From: Chamaecrista fasciculata
Taxonomy: Eukaryota; Streptophyta; Magnoliopsida; Fabales; Fabaceae
Reading direction: 5' to 3'
DNA: 64,000 nt
Assembly (NCBI GenBank): GCA_003254925.1
Contig: QANZ01007074.1
Span: forward strand, 138,591-202,590
The notes under the pieces were generated by a model that searched no databases, was not told where the DNA came from, and saw only the letters and a list, made by a program, of their open reading frames with translations. The position numbers and the translations under genes were made by a program. Of the stretch, positions 47,453-58,976 are shown piece after piece (the stretch's first letter is position 1; each line of letters starts with the position of its first letter).

Positions 47453-50161
47453 TTGGATTGTGAGTCGTGTCAATTTGCCAAGCATCATCGTCTTCCTTCA
47501 GTACCTCGAGTCAATAAGCGGGCTGCGTCCCCTTTTGAGTTAGTTCATTCTGATGTTTGGGGTCCTTGTCCTATTGAGTCAAAGTCTGGTTTTAAATATT
47601 TTGTGACATTTGTTGATGATTGTTCCCGAGTTACTTGGTTATATTTAATGAAAAATCGTTCTGAGTTGTTTTCTCACTTTTGTGCTTTTTGTGCTGAAAT
47701 TAAAACCCAATTTAATGTCTCTGTGCAAACTTTACGAAGTGAGAGTGCCAAAGAATATTTTTCTACACAATTTCAGTCTTATATGTTGCAACAGGGCATT
47801 ATTCATCAATCTTCATGTGTTGATACACCATCTCAAAATGGTGTTGCTGAACGAAAAAATAGACACCTACTTGAAGTTGCTCGGGCCCTACTTTTTCAAA
47901 TGAAGGTTCCTAAACCATTTTGGGCTGATGCTGTCTCTACAGCTTGTTTCCTAATTAATCGCATGCCATCCTCTGTTCTCAATGGTGACATTCCTTATAC
48001 TACTCTCTTTCCATCTAAATCTTTGTTTCCTATTGAGCCTAAGATTTTTGGCAGCACTTGTTTTGTTCGTGATGTTCGCCAACACAGAACTAAACTTGAT
48101 CCCAAGTCTCTTAAGTGTGTCTTTCTTGGTTATTCCCGTGTCCAGAAAGGTTATAACTGTTTTTCTCCTGATCTTAATAGATACCTTGTGTCTTCAGATG
48201 TTACATTTCATGAAAATGTTCCTTTCTTTCCTTATTCATCTACACACCTCGATGAGGGGGAGGATGATGACTTATTGGTTTATACCGTGCCTCAATTCTC
48301 CGTCAATGCATCGCCGGAAGCATCACATCTTCCAGATACACAGGTCTCGATCGACATATTACCAGAGGACACACGTCCTCCAATAAAGAATGTGTACTCC
48401 CGGCGACCGCGGCAGATTAGTGATCCTGCTCCAGACTCATGTCCCCCTCTATCCTCTTCGTCGTCGGATCCAGTCTTGCCTGAACCTGATCCCACTGTTA
48501 ATCATCCTATTGCTCTTCGGAAAGGTAAGCGTCAATGTACCTATCCTATTTCTTCTTTTGTTTCATATGACCATCTATCCTCTTCTTCTCGTGTCTTTGT
48601 TGCATCCCTAGACACCATTTCTCTTCCCCGTTCTATTAGTGAGGCTGTTTCACATCCTGGGTGGCGTGAGGCAATGATGGAGGAGATGATGGCCCTAGAT
48701 AGTAATAAGACTTGGTCACTGGTGGATTTGCCTAAAGGTAAGAAGGCCATTGGTTGCAAATGGGTTTTTGCTGTCAAAGTCAATCCAGATGGTTCAGTGG
48801 CACGACTTAAAGCTCGTTTAGTTGCTAAAGGCTATGCTCAAACTTATGGTGTTGACTATTCTGACACTTTTTCTCCTGTGGCTAAACTTACATCTGTGAG
48901 ATTATTTATCTCTATGGCAGCAATTCATAAATGGCCCTTACATCAGTTGGACATTAAGAATGCATTTCTCCATGGTGACCTCCTAGAGGAGGTGTATATG
49001 GAGCAACCACCTGGGTTTGTTGCTCAGGGGGAGTGTGGGAAAGTATGTCGTCTGCACAAATCCTTATATGGGCTGAAGCAGAGTCCTCGAGCTTGGTTTG
49101 GCAGATTCAGTGACGTGATTATGAACTTTGGAATGCTTAAATGCAAATCTGATCATTCAGTGTTTTACAAGAAGACAGATGCAGGCATCATCCTATTGGT
49201 TGTCTATGTTGATGATATTATAATTACAGGGAATGATGATTCTGGCATTGCTTCTCTCAAGTCTTTTCTTCACTCTCAGTTTCAGACAAAAGATTTGGGA
49301 TCGCTGAAATATTTCTTGGGAGTTGAAATTACAAGAAGTAAGAAGGGTATTTTCTTGTCTCAAAGAAAATATGTTCTTGATTTGTTGAATGAAACAGGTA
49401 AATTGGGGACTAAGCCATGTAATGCTCCTATGACTCCTGGGTTGCAACTATGGAAGGACGATAGTGAACCATTTGAAGACCCTGAGAGGTATAGGCGGTT
49501 GGTCGGGAAACTAAACTATCTAACGGTAACTCGTCCTGACATAGCTTATCCTGTCAGTGTTGTTAGTCAATTCATGTCTTCTCCAACGGTTAAGCATTGG
49601 GAAGCCTTGGAGCAGATTCTCAGTTACTTGAAAGGAGCTCCAGGACGAGGTCTCTTATATGGAAATAATGGACACACTGATATTGAGTGCTTTTCTGATG
49701 CAGATTGGGCAGGATCCAAGGCAGATAGAAGATCTGTGACAGGATATTGTGTGTTTGTAGGAGGAAATTTAATTTCATGGAAAAGCAAGAAGCAGAATGT
49801 AGTCTCTCGCTCTAGTGCTGAGTCTGAGTACAGAGCTATGGCACAAGCAACTTGTGAAGTTGTGTGGATACAACAACTATTGGGAGAACTGGGGTTGAAG
49901 ATTTCACTACCTGCAAAGCTGTGGTGTGATAACCAGGCTGCCATCCATATTGCATCAAATCCTGTCTTTCACGAACGGACTAAACACATTGAGATTGACT
50001 GTCACTTTGTTCGTGAAAAGATTGAAGAGAAGATAATCTCCCCAGCACATGTTAAAACCGGCGATCAATTAGGAGATATATTTACTAAAGCTTTAAATGG
50101 GGTGAGGGTTGATTATATTTGTAACAAGTTGGGCATGATTAACATCTATGCTCCAACTTGA
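47453..50161 (+). pseudogene. copia integrase, reverse transcriptase and RNase H (second part of broken polyprotein)
   Basis: The frame has no ATG near its beginning and continues the upstream polyprotein after the frameshift. It holds the integrase zinc-binding end (CESCQFAKHH), the integrase core (SDVWGP, FVDDCSR, NGVAERKNRH), reverse transcriptase (KARLVAKGYAQ, LDIKNAFLHGDL, YVDDIIITGND near 49205) and RNase H (FSDADWAGSKADRRS and SRSSAESEYRAM), and ends at TGA 50159-50161. All key motifs look intact; the only clear lesion is the upstream duplication. It encodes the enzymes for reverse transcription and integration of the element. Confidence 0.93.
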
Positions 50162-50168
50162 GGGGGAG
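50161..50168 (+). other. Polypurine tract of the copia element
   Basis: AGGGGGAG lies directly before the 3' LTR and overlaps the stop codon of the polyprotein. Confidence 0.9.
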
Positions 50169-50314
50169 TGTTATGAGTTATGTTAGTAGTTGGTAGTTGG
50201 TAGTTGAGTAGTATGTAATTAATATAGGTAGGTAGTTGATCCTTGTATATATATATATCCTTGTTGCTATGTGAATATCATCAGATATTATCTAGTCTGG
50301 TCTTAGAAATAACA
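50169..50314 (+). repeat. 3' LTR of the copia element
   Basis: Identical to the 5' LTR except for one fewer TA unit and one substitution (tctagtctgg against tctattctgg). Confidence 0.95.
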
Positions 50315-50319
50315 TGTTT

Positions 50320-51103
50320 TATAGTATTGCAGTGTTGAAATTCGTAAGTTACATTAGGTATGTGAGCAATTTTTAAAATGTCTATATATGAGAATTTGTA
50401 TTTTTTTTGTTAGCATATGAGAATTTGTATTTGATATGTACAATTGGAACCCATTATCTTGTTATTTAGGAATTAGGACAAAATTACGATTTTTATAGTT
50501 TCATTTTCTTAATACTCAAACATCCTAAAAATTTTGTAGTACTTGAAAGTTTGAAATTTTCATGCACCAAATTATCATCAAAGTCCTCTCAGTTTGAATT
50601 GGATAACCGTACATGCCCCTCAGAACGATCAATACGCATTTGCTTTTGCTTATGACGAACATAAAGCAAAAGCATGCATATTCAGTGAAGTAATAAAAGT
50701 ACATGAACTAGTGCCATTTAGTAAATGAGGATTAACTGTTTAGTGGCTGACTTAATTTAATCAAGAATCTAGAAACTTATGGATGTAATTGTGTTAAATA
50801 TTTTATGAGAATTTTATTGCTCTTGATCTTACACAATTTAAATAAGATTAATCTTCGTCTAGTTAAAGCTAGTTAAAGCGAGCAGGCGAAGTTAATACTT
50901 AAAAATAAAATGGACATGAACTTGCGTTTCAACTCAAGAGGTATAATTCAAATGATATTTTGAATTTAGATATCAATCCAGAGTCTATGTAATACATATC
51001 ACAAATTACCCCATAACTAAACCTCATCAAAGAAAACAGAGTACCCTAAAAATCAGTCAGCAAATCAGTTTTTGATCAAGGAAACCCTCTCACTGGCACT
51101 CAC
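50320..51103. other. Intergenic interval between the copia element and the Nudix gene
   Basis: No gene recognised. The part nearest 51103 probably contains the 3' untranslated region of the Nudix gene. Confidence 0.5.
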
Positions 51104-53815
51104 CTACATATTCTCATGCCATTTGGAAAAGCAACCCAGAGCATCCCTCATCCATGCATGTCTGCATCTTTTAACTGCTTCTGGAACAGTCAGCCAGCTC
51201 CTGTTTCGGATGCTTTGCTCAGGCCATGAATCGAGTTCTTCCTTGACAAACAAGGCAAACATCGCAGCTTTACATAAACCTTCTGGACTGAACTCATCCT
51301 GGTGGGTCTTACTCCTAAACTCGAAGTAGCCGAGAAAATCCTGGAACCAAGCAACCACAAGTACCAACTATGGGTAACTAGGAAAAAAAAAACAGCAACC
51401 TTAAATAGACCAAATAAAGACAATAGGAGTTTCAAAGAATATAGCAGTTGATGGACGAAAAGATCCTAAGCATGCTGAACACAGAAAAGACCAATCATGT
51501 CATACCTAATGTTTTTGCTCAACTCTGAAAGAAGCTCATATATTAGAGAGCATTAATTATAAGATAGAAATCAAGACTAATTTTGTTCAAATTCTTCAAA
51601 CTTCCTGCTGTTTTTAAGTTCTTCTTCTCATGTGTTAAGGGTGGACTCTGGTGCTTTCATTTAGATAAAAATTATACCAAGCTTATTGTGAAACTTGATG
51701 CCTCTATGAACAGTCACAGTATATGGAATGACAAGACATCAAACATAAGCTTTCTAAATTCTCGCCCAAAGACCATTCAAACACTCAGTTATATCAAATA
51801 CATCAATATACTACAGATGATAAAAAATTAAAGAACATGATGTTTTTCACCATTAAGTCTCCTCGAACACCAGCCTCTTCAATAGCTTCTCTAACAGCTG
51901 CCTCCTCAACTGTTTCATCATTCTCCCAACCTCCCTTCAATAAAGAAGACAATTGACGAGTTCATGTCAGACATCAAAAACAGTTATTTGCAAAACAAAG
52001 CAGAATCACGTGGTAAGAATTTTTAATATGTGTTCTTTAGTCTTTATATGAAGTTGTTGGCAATTTATTGTGAGGCAGCAAAATCCATTTTAACAGCATC
52101 AAATTCTATTTAGTAAAGGTGCCTAATGACTCTCATCAATAGGTTTTACAGAAGTTTGTTTTCACTTAAAAGTGCTAGAAGACTATAAAAGCAAATAATA
52201 AAACATTTCATGTAATCTTAAGTTTTTTATGAGTAGAGTCGCAACACTCTTAAATCTTGGTTTCAGAAACTGTTAGTATAGGTGTTTAAAACAAATGTAT
52301 CATAAGATGTTATAAAACTTCATACCTATTTGTTGTCTTATTTTCATCATGAGATGTAAAACTTCAATCCAATAAGTTCTATGAGTCTATGACTAAAATT
52401 ATGAAATTCTTCAATCATTAAAGGCATATTGTTGTAGGACAAAAAAGGGAAAATCTGAAGATTTAAATGATGGAACTTTGAGGCATTACAATTGTTCCTT
52501 ACATGATCATCCCTTGAAAATGAATGCATTCATAATTTAATTCTTAAATATTATAATAACCCGATTATAACTATAAGTGAACATGTAGAACAACAAATGG
52601 AGTAGTTCAAACTAAGAAAATATAGAAGTGCATATTGCAGGTCTTGTACCTTTGGAAACAAAAGACCCGGTCCACTAGGTGAGCTAATCATAAGAACTTC
52701 AATAATCTTCTCTGAACTGGACTCTTCACAGTTATCAGAATTTGTAAACCTAAATGGAACACACCTGCAAAACAATTAGCCTCTGAAGGTCAGATCTCTA
52801 AGTAGATGTAGCCAAAATAACAATGCCAGTTCTACGTTTAAACTTAAAGCAATTCCCAACTGTAATAATTTGTCCAACATAGTAGAAGTTGCTTCAGTAA
52901 AATGCCAAGATCCAGTAAAAAAAAAATCTCGAAATTCTGCTGCCTTTGGCATCAATTCTATAAAACTCACATTCATCTATTTAATTTGGTCAAAAGATTG
53001 TATCAAATGATCAAAAAATACAAGTTTTTCCCATATTCACCTAGTAAAAATGGAAAAAGACAACAAAACTTGGAGCTATCATTCACAATGAAGATATGTG
53101 TCATCTGTTCCTCACATAGAAGCCAAAATTAAAACAACTAAGAAAGCATATTTTCCCTGAGGAGGAACCCGACACAATTTTCACTGATGAACAGCTTGCT
53201 CCTAGTTTACGAACTCCAGGTAAATAAATGGATTAACATGACAGCGAATTGAAAGTGATCAGCAAGAGATGAAGAAAGTAAATCGCTAATACTATCCACA
53301 AAACATGATCTATTGTGCTACAGGATTTAAACGAATTGGGCAAAAAAAAAAAAAAATACTTGGTGTGTCGAGTTGACCACTTCACCACCTAGTTTGGAAT
53401 TCCTATTTACCTAAAAATTTACACCCTCACCAAACCCACCAAAAAAAGAAAAACACATTAAAATACAAAAGAAAGACCTTCAAAAAAACAAATCAACAAG
53501 GGGAGAATAATCAAAAGTACCATCGCTATCAGCCTGTCAGGAAGCCATCATGTAATTTCTTAACAGAAAAAGTTACTTTCATACATATATACATATACAT
53601 AGCTGCCTCCAAATGAAAATGACATATTTCCCTCCACCCCAATAGAAAAAAAATGAATAAATATCCAAAACAAGTCCCAAATATTGCATGGAAGTTCAAT
53701 CAAATAAAGAACAGATGAAAGAAAACAAAAACTGAGAAATGTACCCGGCAACAAGGCGAAAACCATTCTCGTATCGCTGCTGATGCCGACCCGTACGGGC
53801 CACCAAATCAGACAT
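51104..53815 (-). CDS. Nudix hydrolase, NUDT12/NUDT13-like (168 residues)
   Basis: Nudix enzymes hydrolyse nucleoside diphosphates linked to another group; the Arabidopsis NUDT12/13 group is predicted mitochondrial and NUDT13 acts on diadenosine polyphosphates. Four minus-strand exons were read: 53745-53815, 52650-52764, 51851-51934 and 51104-51340, with consistent phases (exon 1 ends GG, exon 2 supplies G). Exon 1 encodes MSDLVARTGRHQQRYENGFR, as in relatives. Exon 2 holds IEVLMISSPSGPGLLFPK. Exon 3 is the Nudix box, GGWENDETVEEAAVREAIEE followed by AGV, with the REuxEE metal-binding glutamates intact (about residues 63-85). Exon 4 holds FALFVKEELDSWPEQ and the WMRDAL helix. The protein is shorter than some relatives because the C-terminal tail after CFSKWHENM is brief. 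The frame is intact and probably functional. Confidence 0.93.
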
Positions 53816-54084
53816 AATAGGGAAGCCTGAATCAATTATCGCACTCTTTCAGAAATCACGAAACCAAAGAACCGTTGGCCATCATGATCGATCGCATCGC
53901 ATCGCAGGCGCACGAATCCCAGAAATGCTCACGCCCGCACTATATAATAACTAACAACCCCGCCATTGCTCGATCCCCATGGTTTCGCCGGTAGTAGTAA
54001 TCGACGCTGCCTCGTCGCATCACCTAAATGGCCTCTTCGCGAAATGTTTGTTTCTTATTCTTAGGGTTTTCACTTTGCACAACA

Positions 54085-54215
54085 CACAGAGAGAAAGAGA
54101 AAGAGAGAGAAGGTGAGGAAGAGGAGGATGAAGGTAGAGAGAGAAAGCAACGGAAAACGAATGGTGGATTTAGAGAGAGAAAGTGCGAGAGAAGAAAAGA
54201 AAGAAAGAGAATGAA
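54085..54215. repeat. (GA)n-rich tract upstream of the Nudix gene
   Basis: Many GAGAGA/AAGAGA units on the plus strand; CT-rich read along the Nudix gene. It lies about 270-400 bp upstream of the start codon, where plant promoters and leaders often carry CT-rich tracts. Confidence 0.7.
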
Positions 54216-54227
54216 ATAGAAGAGGTC

Positions 54228-54728
54228 AAAGTGTCATTCTAGTCCTAAATGTATGCTTTAAAGTTCATTTTGGTTCATTATCTTTCAAAATATTTAAAAT
54301 GGTCCTAAATATTAGCAAGATGTTTCATTTTGATCCTAAATATTGGTTAAATGTTCCATTTTGATCCCAAATTATTGAATTTGGTCATTTATAAAGGACT
54401 TGTTAAGAGGAACTCGTAATTCGTTGCATTCAAATTTGAAACAAAAGAGATATGATCAACTTTATTTGTTTGATTATGAAACGAGCGGTCTACTTTTAGA
54501 ATCGATTTAACCTCTTTTATTGATAGCCCCAACTTGATAGAAAAAATACTCTTTGAGAACAATATGTAGCTCTAAACTCGTCACATTTGAACTTGAAACA
54601 AGTCATATTCAATAGTTTGGGATCAAAATGAAATATTTTTCCAACATTTAGGATCAATTTAAACATTTTGAAACATAATATACCAAAATGAACATTAGAC
54701 CATACATTTAGGACCAAAACGACCTTTC
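54228..54728. repeat. Foldback family A, copy 3
   Basis: The left end (gtcaaagtgtcattctagtc) is mirrored by the right end (gaccaaaacgacctttcaac). The interior has tgaaacaaaagagatatgat, agaaaaaatactctttgaga and tttgaacttgaaacaagtca. It is especially close to the copy at 59981-60483. Confidence 0.75.
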
Positions 54729-54744
54729 AACCAAAAGAAGAGGA

Positions 54745-55070
54745 AGCGCTTCTAACGGATCGAATCGGATCGGATCAGATCGGACGGTGAGAATGGTCAA
54801 AGTCACGTGGATTGTGGTCAACATGTGGGGCCTATTTATTTGAGAGGTCTAAGAAAGTCCAGTGGTATACGGAGCACCGTATAATGGTGGACGCTAGTGT
54901 TCATGTTCTGACACGTGGAAAGTGTTGAGATTGAGAGGAGTGTTATTGGGTGAGAAGTGAAGTAGTATGCGGAGCGCGTAGCAGAGGATAGTGAGTGGTG
55001 GAAGAAGTCAGGTATAAAAGGCGGGTTGTGTTTGTTTGTTGGCGACATGGATGGGACGGTGTGGATTTAA
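54745..55070 (+). promoter_or_regulatory. Promoter-like region without a recognisable downstream gene
   Basis: Two ACGT-core boxes (gtcacgtgga near 54802 and gacacgtgga near 54911) precede a good TATA box (ggtataaaaggcgggt near 55011-55026), with higher GC than the surroundings. The first ATG after it (55047) opens only a seven-codon frame, and the next kilobase is AT-rich repeat. It could drive a non-coding transcript or be the remnant promoter of a lost gene. Confidence 0.4.
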
Positions 55071-55339
55071 AATATGAGGATTTTGTAGGTCCCCTCTTGT
55101 CCTTTGGATCTCACAAAGAAGCTTCTTGAATATTTTATTTATATATATACTTTTCCTTTGTTTTTTTTTCTTTTAAAGGCAGTCTATTTCATATTTGTAT
55201 GGTTTTGAAATGTTGTGATTTTTTTACAAAAAAAATAATAAGTCAAATCTTTTTTTTTTTAATAATTTTTTTCTTTAGTTTTCAATTCTATTAATTTGGT
55301 TTTTAACTATTGAATATTATTATCTCTTCTTCTTTTTTT

Positions 55340-55800
55340 CTTAAAGGAATATGATTATGTCTTTATTGTTTCAAGTATAATACAACAAAATCAAAGTTGT
55401 CAGTTATTTTTTACGAGTTTTTTCTTTGCTTAGTTGAAGTTAACAATAAACTAGATCAAATAGTATTATAAAATTTAGCATTGATGTTTTGACCAAACTT
55501 AATTTTGAAGTTCTATTTAACTTCGTTTGTCGATAGGTCCAACTAGACAAAGAAATAAATTGTCATGAATAACTTGCAGTTCAAATTTTGTTGTATTCAT
55601 ACTTGAAACAAGAAAGGACCTCGACCAACTTTACGAAACAAACAACCCACTTTCGAACTCTATTTCATGACTAATTTGATCTTTTTCATTGATGATCCAA
55701 TTTGATAGAGAAAAAATTTGTTAAGAGTAACTCATAATTTTGATTTCATCGCATTCAAACTTGAAATGTGAGAGATATATCATGTTCAATAATCAAGCAT
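55340..55800. repeat. Foldback family A, copy 4 (degraded)
   Basis: Contains the family phrases tacgagttttttctttgctt, cttgaaacaagaaaggacct then cgaccaactttacgaaac, gatagagaaaaaatttgtta and cttgaaatgtgagagatata. The terminal inverted sequences are poorly preserved. Confidence 0.65.
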
Positions 55801-56242
55801 TAATAACTATATATAATTTTACTATTGCTTAATATGGATAAATTATGTGTTTTCTTCACACGCAAGGGATTGAAAGTTCTTCGTTTTCTATTTCAATAAT
55901 AATATACTTATCAAAATAATTTATCCATCACCATTTTTTATCATTTTATTTAAACACAACTACTCAAGAAGTTTTTTTTTTTGGTTTAAATTAGTTAAAT
56001 TTAATATTGACCTTTTAAATAGTAAAAAACAATCATTATTTTCCTAATCATTTACTTTACACAAAAGTAAATAATTTTTAAATAATAATATACAATAAAA
56101 TTATTTTGTATGATTATGATCGTTTTTTTCAATTTTTTTATATACATGTATTCTGAATTATACTTTTTCTTTATATATTTTCTTAATATATCTTATTAAA
56201 AAATTAATAATTAAAAGAGTATAAAAATCATATATAGCAATA

Positions 56243-56299
56243 TATTGGATAGGGCCCAAATTGCATAATAGGAGATTTAAACTCCTATTGGATTGGGCC
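56243..56299 (+). promoter_or_regulatory. Paired site II-type motifs and palindrome in the TFIIIA promoter
   Basis: TATTGGATnGGGCC occurs twice in direct orientation (56243-56256 and 56286-56299). Between the copies, AATAGGAG and CTCCTATT form an inverted repeat (56267-56274 and 56282-56289). TGGGCC/T (site II) motifs are typical of genes for translation machinery, which suits a 5S rRNA transcription factor. Function is inferred. Confidence 0.5.
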
Positions 56300-56329
56300 T
56301 TGTGGATTCATGAAGATGTCAATCTCATA

Positions 56330-56528
56330 CCCGAATCCATTAGGGTTTTTAACTTTCCGAGAATCACGTCTTTCTTCTACTACTTCTTCTAGTATCGTCT
56401 GCGCCTACGATTCACTTCGTTCTACTGTAATTGCCGAGATCTGGGAATCCCTCGCGAGTGGAATTTTCAGTGCTAGCTGCTACAAGGACTGAATTTCGTA
56501 AACTTCAAATTTCGCTGCTGAAACCCGT
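56330..56528 (+). other. Probable 5' untranslated exon of TFIIIA
   Basis: Non-AT-rich sequence ending at a consensus-like donor (GAAACCC/gtgagt), followed by an intron of about 230 bp that ends at tggtag (56760), just before the coding exon. The start of transcription is not visible. Confidence 0.5.
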
Positions 56529-56769
56529 GAGTCTTTATTACTGTGTATTTTGAGTTGTTGCTTGAAGCCATAGATTTTGATGCTCGTTTAGCTAGCCCCT
56601 TTTGTTCTTGCTGGTTTATGGTGTTCTATATTTCTTGTGAGGGTTTCTTCGTTTTAGGTGATTTGGTTTGTTAGAGAGTTCAGGGCTATCTCAGTTTATG
56701 AAATTTCTTTCTGGTTTTCGCTTTGTTAAACTTTTTTTTTCTTTGTTTTGGTTCATGGTAGTGAGCTAA

Positions 56770-58831
56770 ATGGGTGAGGCGGGGGAAGCAGGTGAAAGGC
56801 CTATTTTCAGAGATATTAGACGTTATTACTGTGAATACTGCGGCATCTGTAGGTCCAAGAAGACCTTAATTACTGCTCATATCAATACCCACCACAAGGT
56901 ACTCTCTTGATTTGAGAAGTGCACAATAAATCCTAAATCATTTGGTCTTTCTTTTACCCATCGTCACTCCTTATAACTCAAAAAATGAAATCCCTGATTG
57001 TATTTTTGAATTCTGTTCTTAGGAGGAGGTGGAGAAAGCAAGAGTTGATGAGGATTGTCAAGCTGAGATAAAATCCAACACTTGCAAGGAATGTGGCGCT
57101 AGCTTTAAAAAACCTGCCTACTTAATTCAACACATGCAAAGCCATTCACTCGAGGTATATGCTTATTCTCGATATCCTTAATCGCTGGATGGGAGTTCAC
57201 TATTGATTTCCACAATTGTTTTTACTGTGTTATTCCTCTATACTTGATGCTGATTCTGTGGGAATCTCTGCCTATAAGTTCGTGTGATGATCTGGTTCTT
57301 TGGCTGCAAAAATTTTTGTCCACCATAAAGATAGATGATATTGATTTATGGATGCACTGAAGATACACATTTTTGCAGGGGATTAGTTTTTAAGAAACTA
57401 ATAATATTGGAAAATTATGGACGTTATTGCGTGAAGCATTGGATCCCAGACAAAGAACTCCAAAATGCACGAGGCATCAAATATTAACCTGATGGATCAG
57501 TACCAGGCAGGGAGACCGCCTGAGAAGCTCCATCAGGGTGCCTCAATCACGCCCTGTTCAACGAGGTTGGATGTTTTTCATTCATGTCTTGTTCTTGTCG
57601 AAGCATAGTTGACTATTTTTAGAATTTGGGATTCTAGCTTTTAACACCTACTTTGATGGTTCCAGAGGCCATATGTATGTACTGTCGAAGATTGCCAGGC
57701 TAGTTATAGGAGGAAGGACCATCTGACCCGTCATCTTCTTCAACACAAAGGGAAAACTTTTAGATGTCCAATTGAGACTTGCAATCGTGACTTTGTTTTC
57801 CAAGCAAATATGACAAAACATCTCAAAACTTTTAAACATACCACCGAAAGTGAGAAGCAGTATGTTTGCCCTGAAAGTGGTTGTGGAAAGGTTTTCAAAT
57901 TTGCATCAAAGCTACAAAAGCATGAGAATTCTCATGGCAAGTTTCTTTTCTTTGACCATCCTCATTTTCCATTTGATATCTATAAAGCTACCTTGAATAT
58001 ACGCTAGTTTTTAAAAGATGTTGCAGACAATTCTAATTAAAGCCTTTATTCTGCAGTTAAGCTGGACTCAGTAGAGGTGGTTTGTTTAGATCCTGATTGT
58101 ATGAAGCATTTCACTAATATTCAATGCCTTCAAGAACATATCAAGTCATGTCACCAATATGTGACCTGTGAGACATGTGGGAAGAAGCAACTGAAAAAGA
58201 ATATGAAACGGCACCTCCGAATGCATGAAACTGATAGTTCATCAAAGGCATTTAAGTGTGATTTCAAGGGTTGTAGCTGCACATTCTCAAGTGTACGACA
58301 TACTTTACTGTGAACTGATTACTATGGGTCATCTTAAAATTTATTATTAGTCTATTTTAATTAAATTGATTCACCTTTTATTTGACTTTCTTTGGTTATC
58401 ACCAACAGAAATCTAATCTTCAGAAGCATGTGAAGGCTGTGCATTTTGAAGACAAACCTTTTGTTTGTGGCCTCCCTGATTGTGGCATGAGATTTTCTTA
58501 CAAACATGTGAGGGACAACCACGAAAAGACCGTGTCTCATATTTATACCCCTGTAAGTTTTTTTTTCTCACACCCTGACTTGTCAGTTATCACATTCAAC
58601 ATTTTTTAAGAACTGAGGGACACCGCAGGCATCTTCTGCACAAATATTCTAAACCTAAAATTCATGGTTGCTTTGGTACAGGGGGATTTCGTAGAATCCG
58701 ATGAGCAATTCAGGTCAAGGCCGAGGGGAGGCCGCAAGAGAACGTGTCCTACAGTTGAAATGCTAATTAGGAAGAGAGTAACTCCACCTAGCCAATTGGA
58801 TCACTGGATACTTATGAACGAGGGTGAGTAG
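56770..58831 (+). CDS. TFIIIA: Transcription factor IIIA, nine C2H2 zinc fingers (353 residues)
   Basis: TFIIIA binds the internal control region of 5S rRNA genes to recruit RNA polymerase III, and also binds 5S rRNA itself. Six coding exons: 56770-56898, 57023-57154, 57666-57936, 58057-58292, 58409-58552 and 58682-58831; all phases agree. Nine C2H2 fingers can be counted, beginning [160 protein letters not shown] and [20 protein letters not shown]. The tail [20 protein letters not shown] matches plant TFIIIA. Intron 3 uses a GC donor (CATG/gcaagt); a GT alternative four bases on would bring a stop. Intron 2 carries the P5SM exon, listed separately. The protein appears intact. Confidence 0.96.
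57379..57565 (+). ncRNA. P5SM (plant 5S rRNA mimic) regulatory cassette exon in the TFIIIA gene
   Basis: In plants a 5S-like RNA element in this intron binds ribosomal protein L5 and controls exon skipping, so that the exon-included mRNA is a dead end. Here the exon is bounded by a good acceptor (tttttgcag) and a donor (acgag/gttgga). Inclusion after the codon for Glu at the end of exon 2 brings a TAA at 57391-57393. Complementary segments give a 5S-like three-way fold: GCGTGA (57429-57434) with TCACGC (57547-57552); GCATTGGA with TCC..AATGC around the 5S-type loop ggatcccagacaaagaac; and GAGGCA (57471-57476) with TGCCTC (57539-57544), extended by CCTGATGG with CCATCAGG. Exon ends are by eye; the fold is clear. 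Confidence 0.9.
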
Positions 58832-58976
58832 ACCCTAAAGACATTATTTTAGCTACCAAATCCTACAATATGAATCATTGGTGAAGAAAGCTAAGAGACT
58901 GTACACATTGTTATCAAGAGCTTAAAATATGATATCCTTGTGTGGGAAAATTAACCCAAGGAGTATTTGTTGAGTA

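Larger units (their letters stand above)
45434..50314 (+). mobile_element. Ty1/copia LTR retrotransposon, recent insertion, gag-pol frame broken
   Basis: It has LTRs at 45434-45581 and 50169-50314, a tRNA-Met primer-binding site, a gag-pol coding region, a polypurine tract and the target duplication TGTTT (45429-45433 and 50315-50319). The LTRs differ by one TA unit and one base, so insertion is recent on an evolutionary scale. Short LTRs (about 147 bp) and a total of 4881 bp resemble the Ale-type copia lineage (inferred). A 4-bp tandem duplication splits the polyprotein frame. Confidence 0.96.

Noticed and set aside
54028..54219. Plus-strand 63-codon frame rich in Glu and Arg
   Set aside because: It is a translation of the GA-repeat tract upstream of the Nudix gene.
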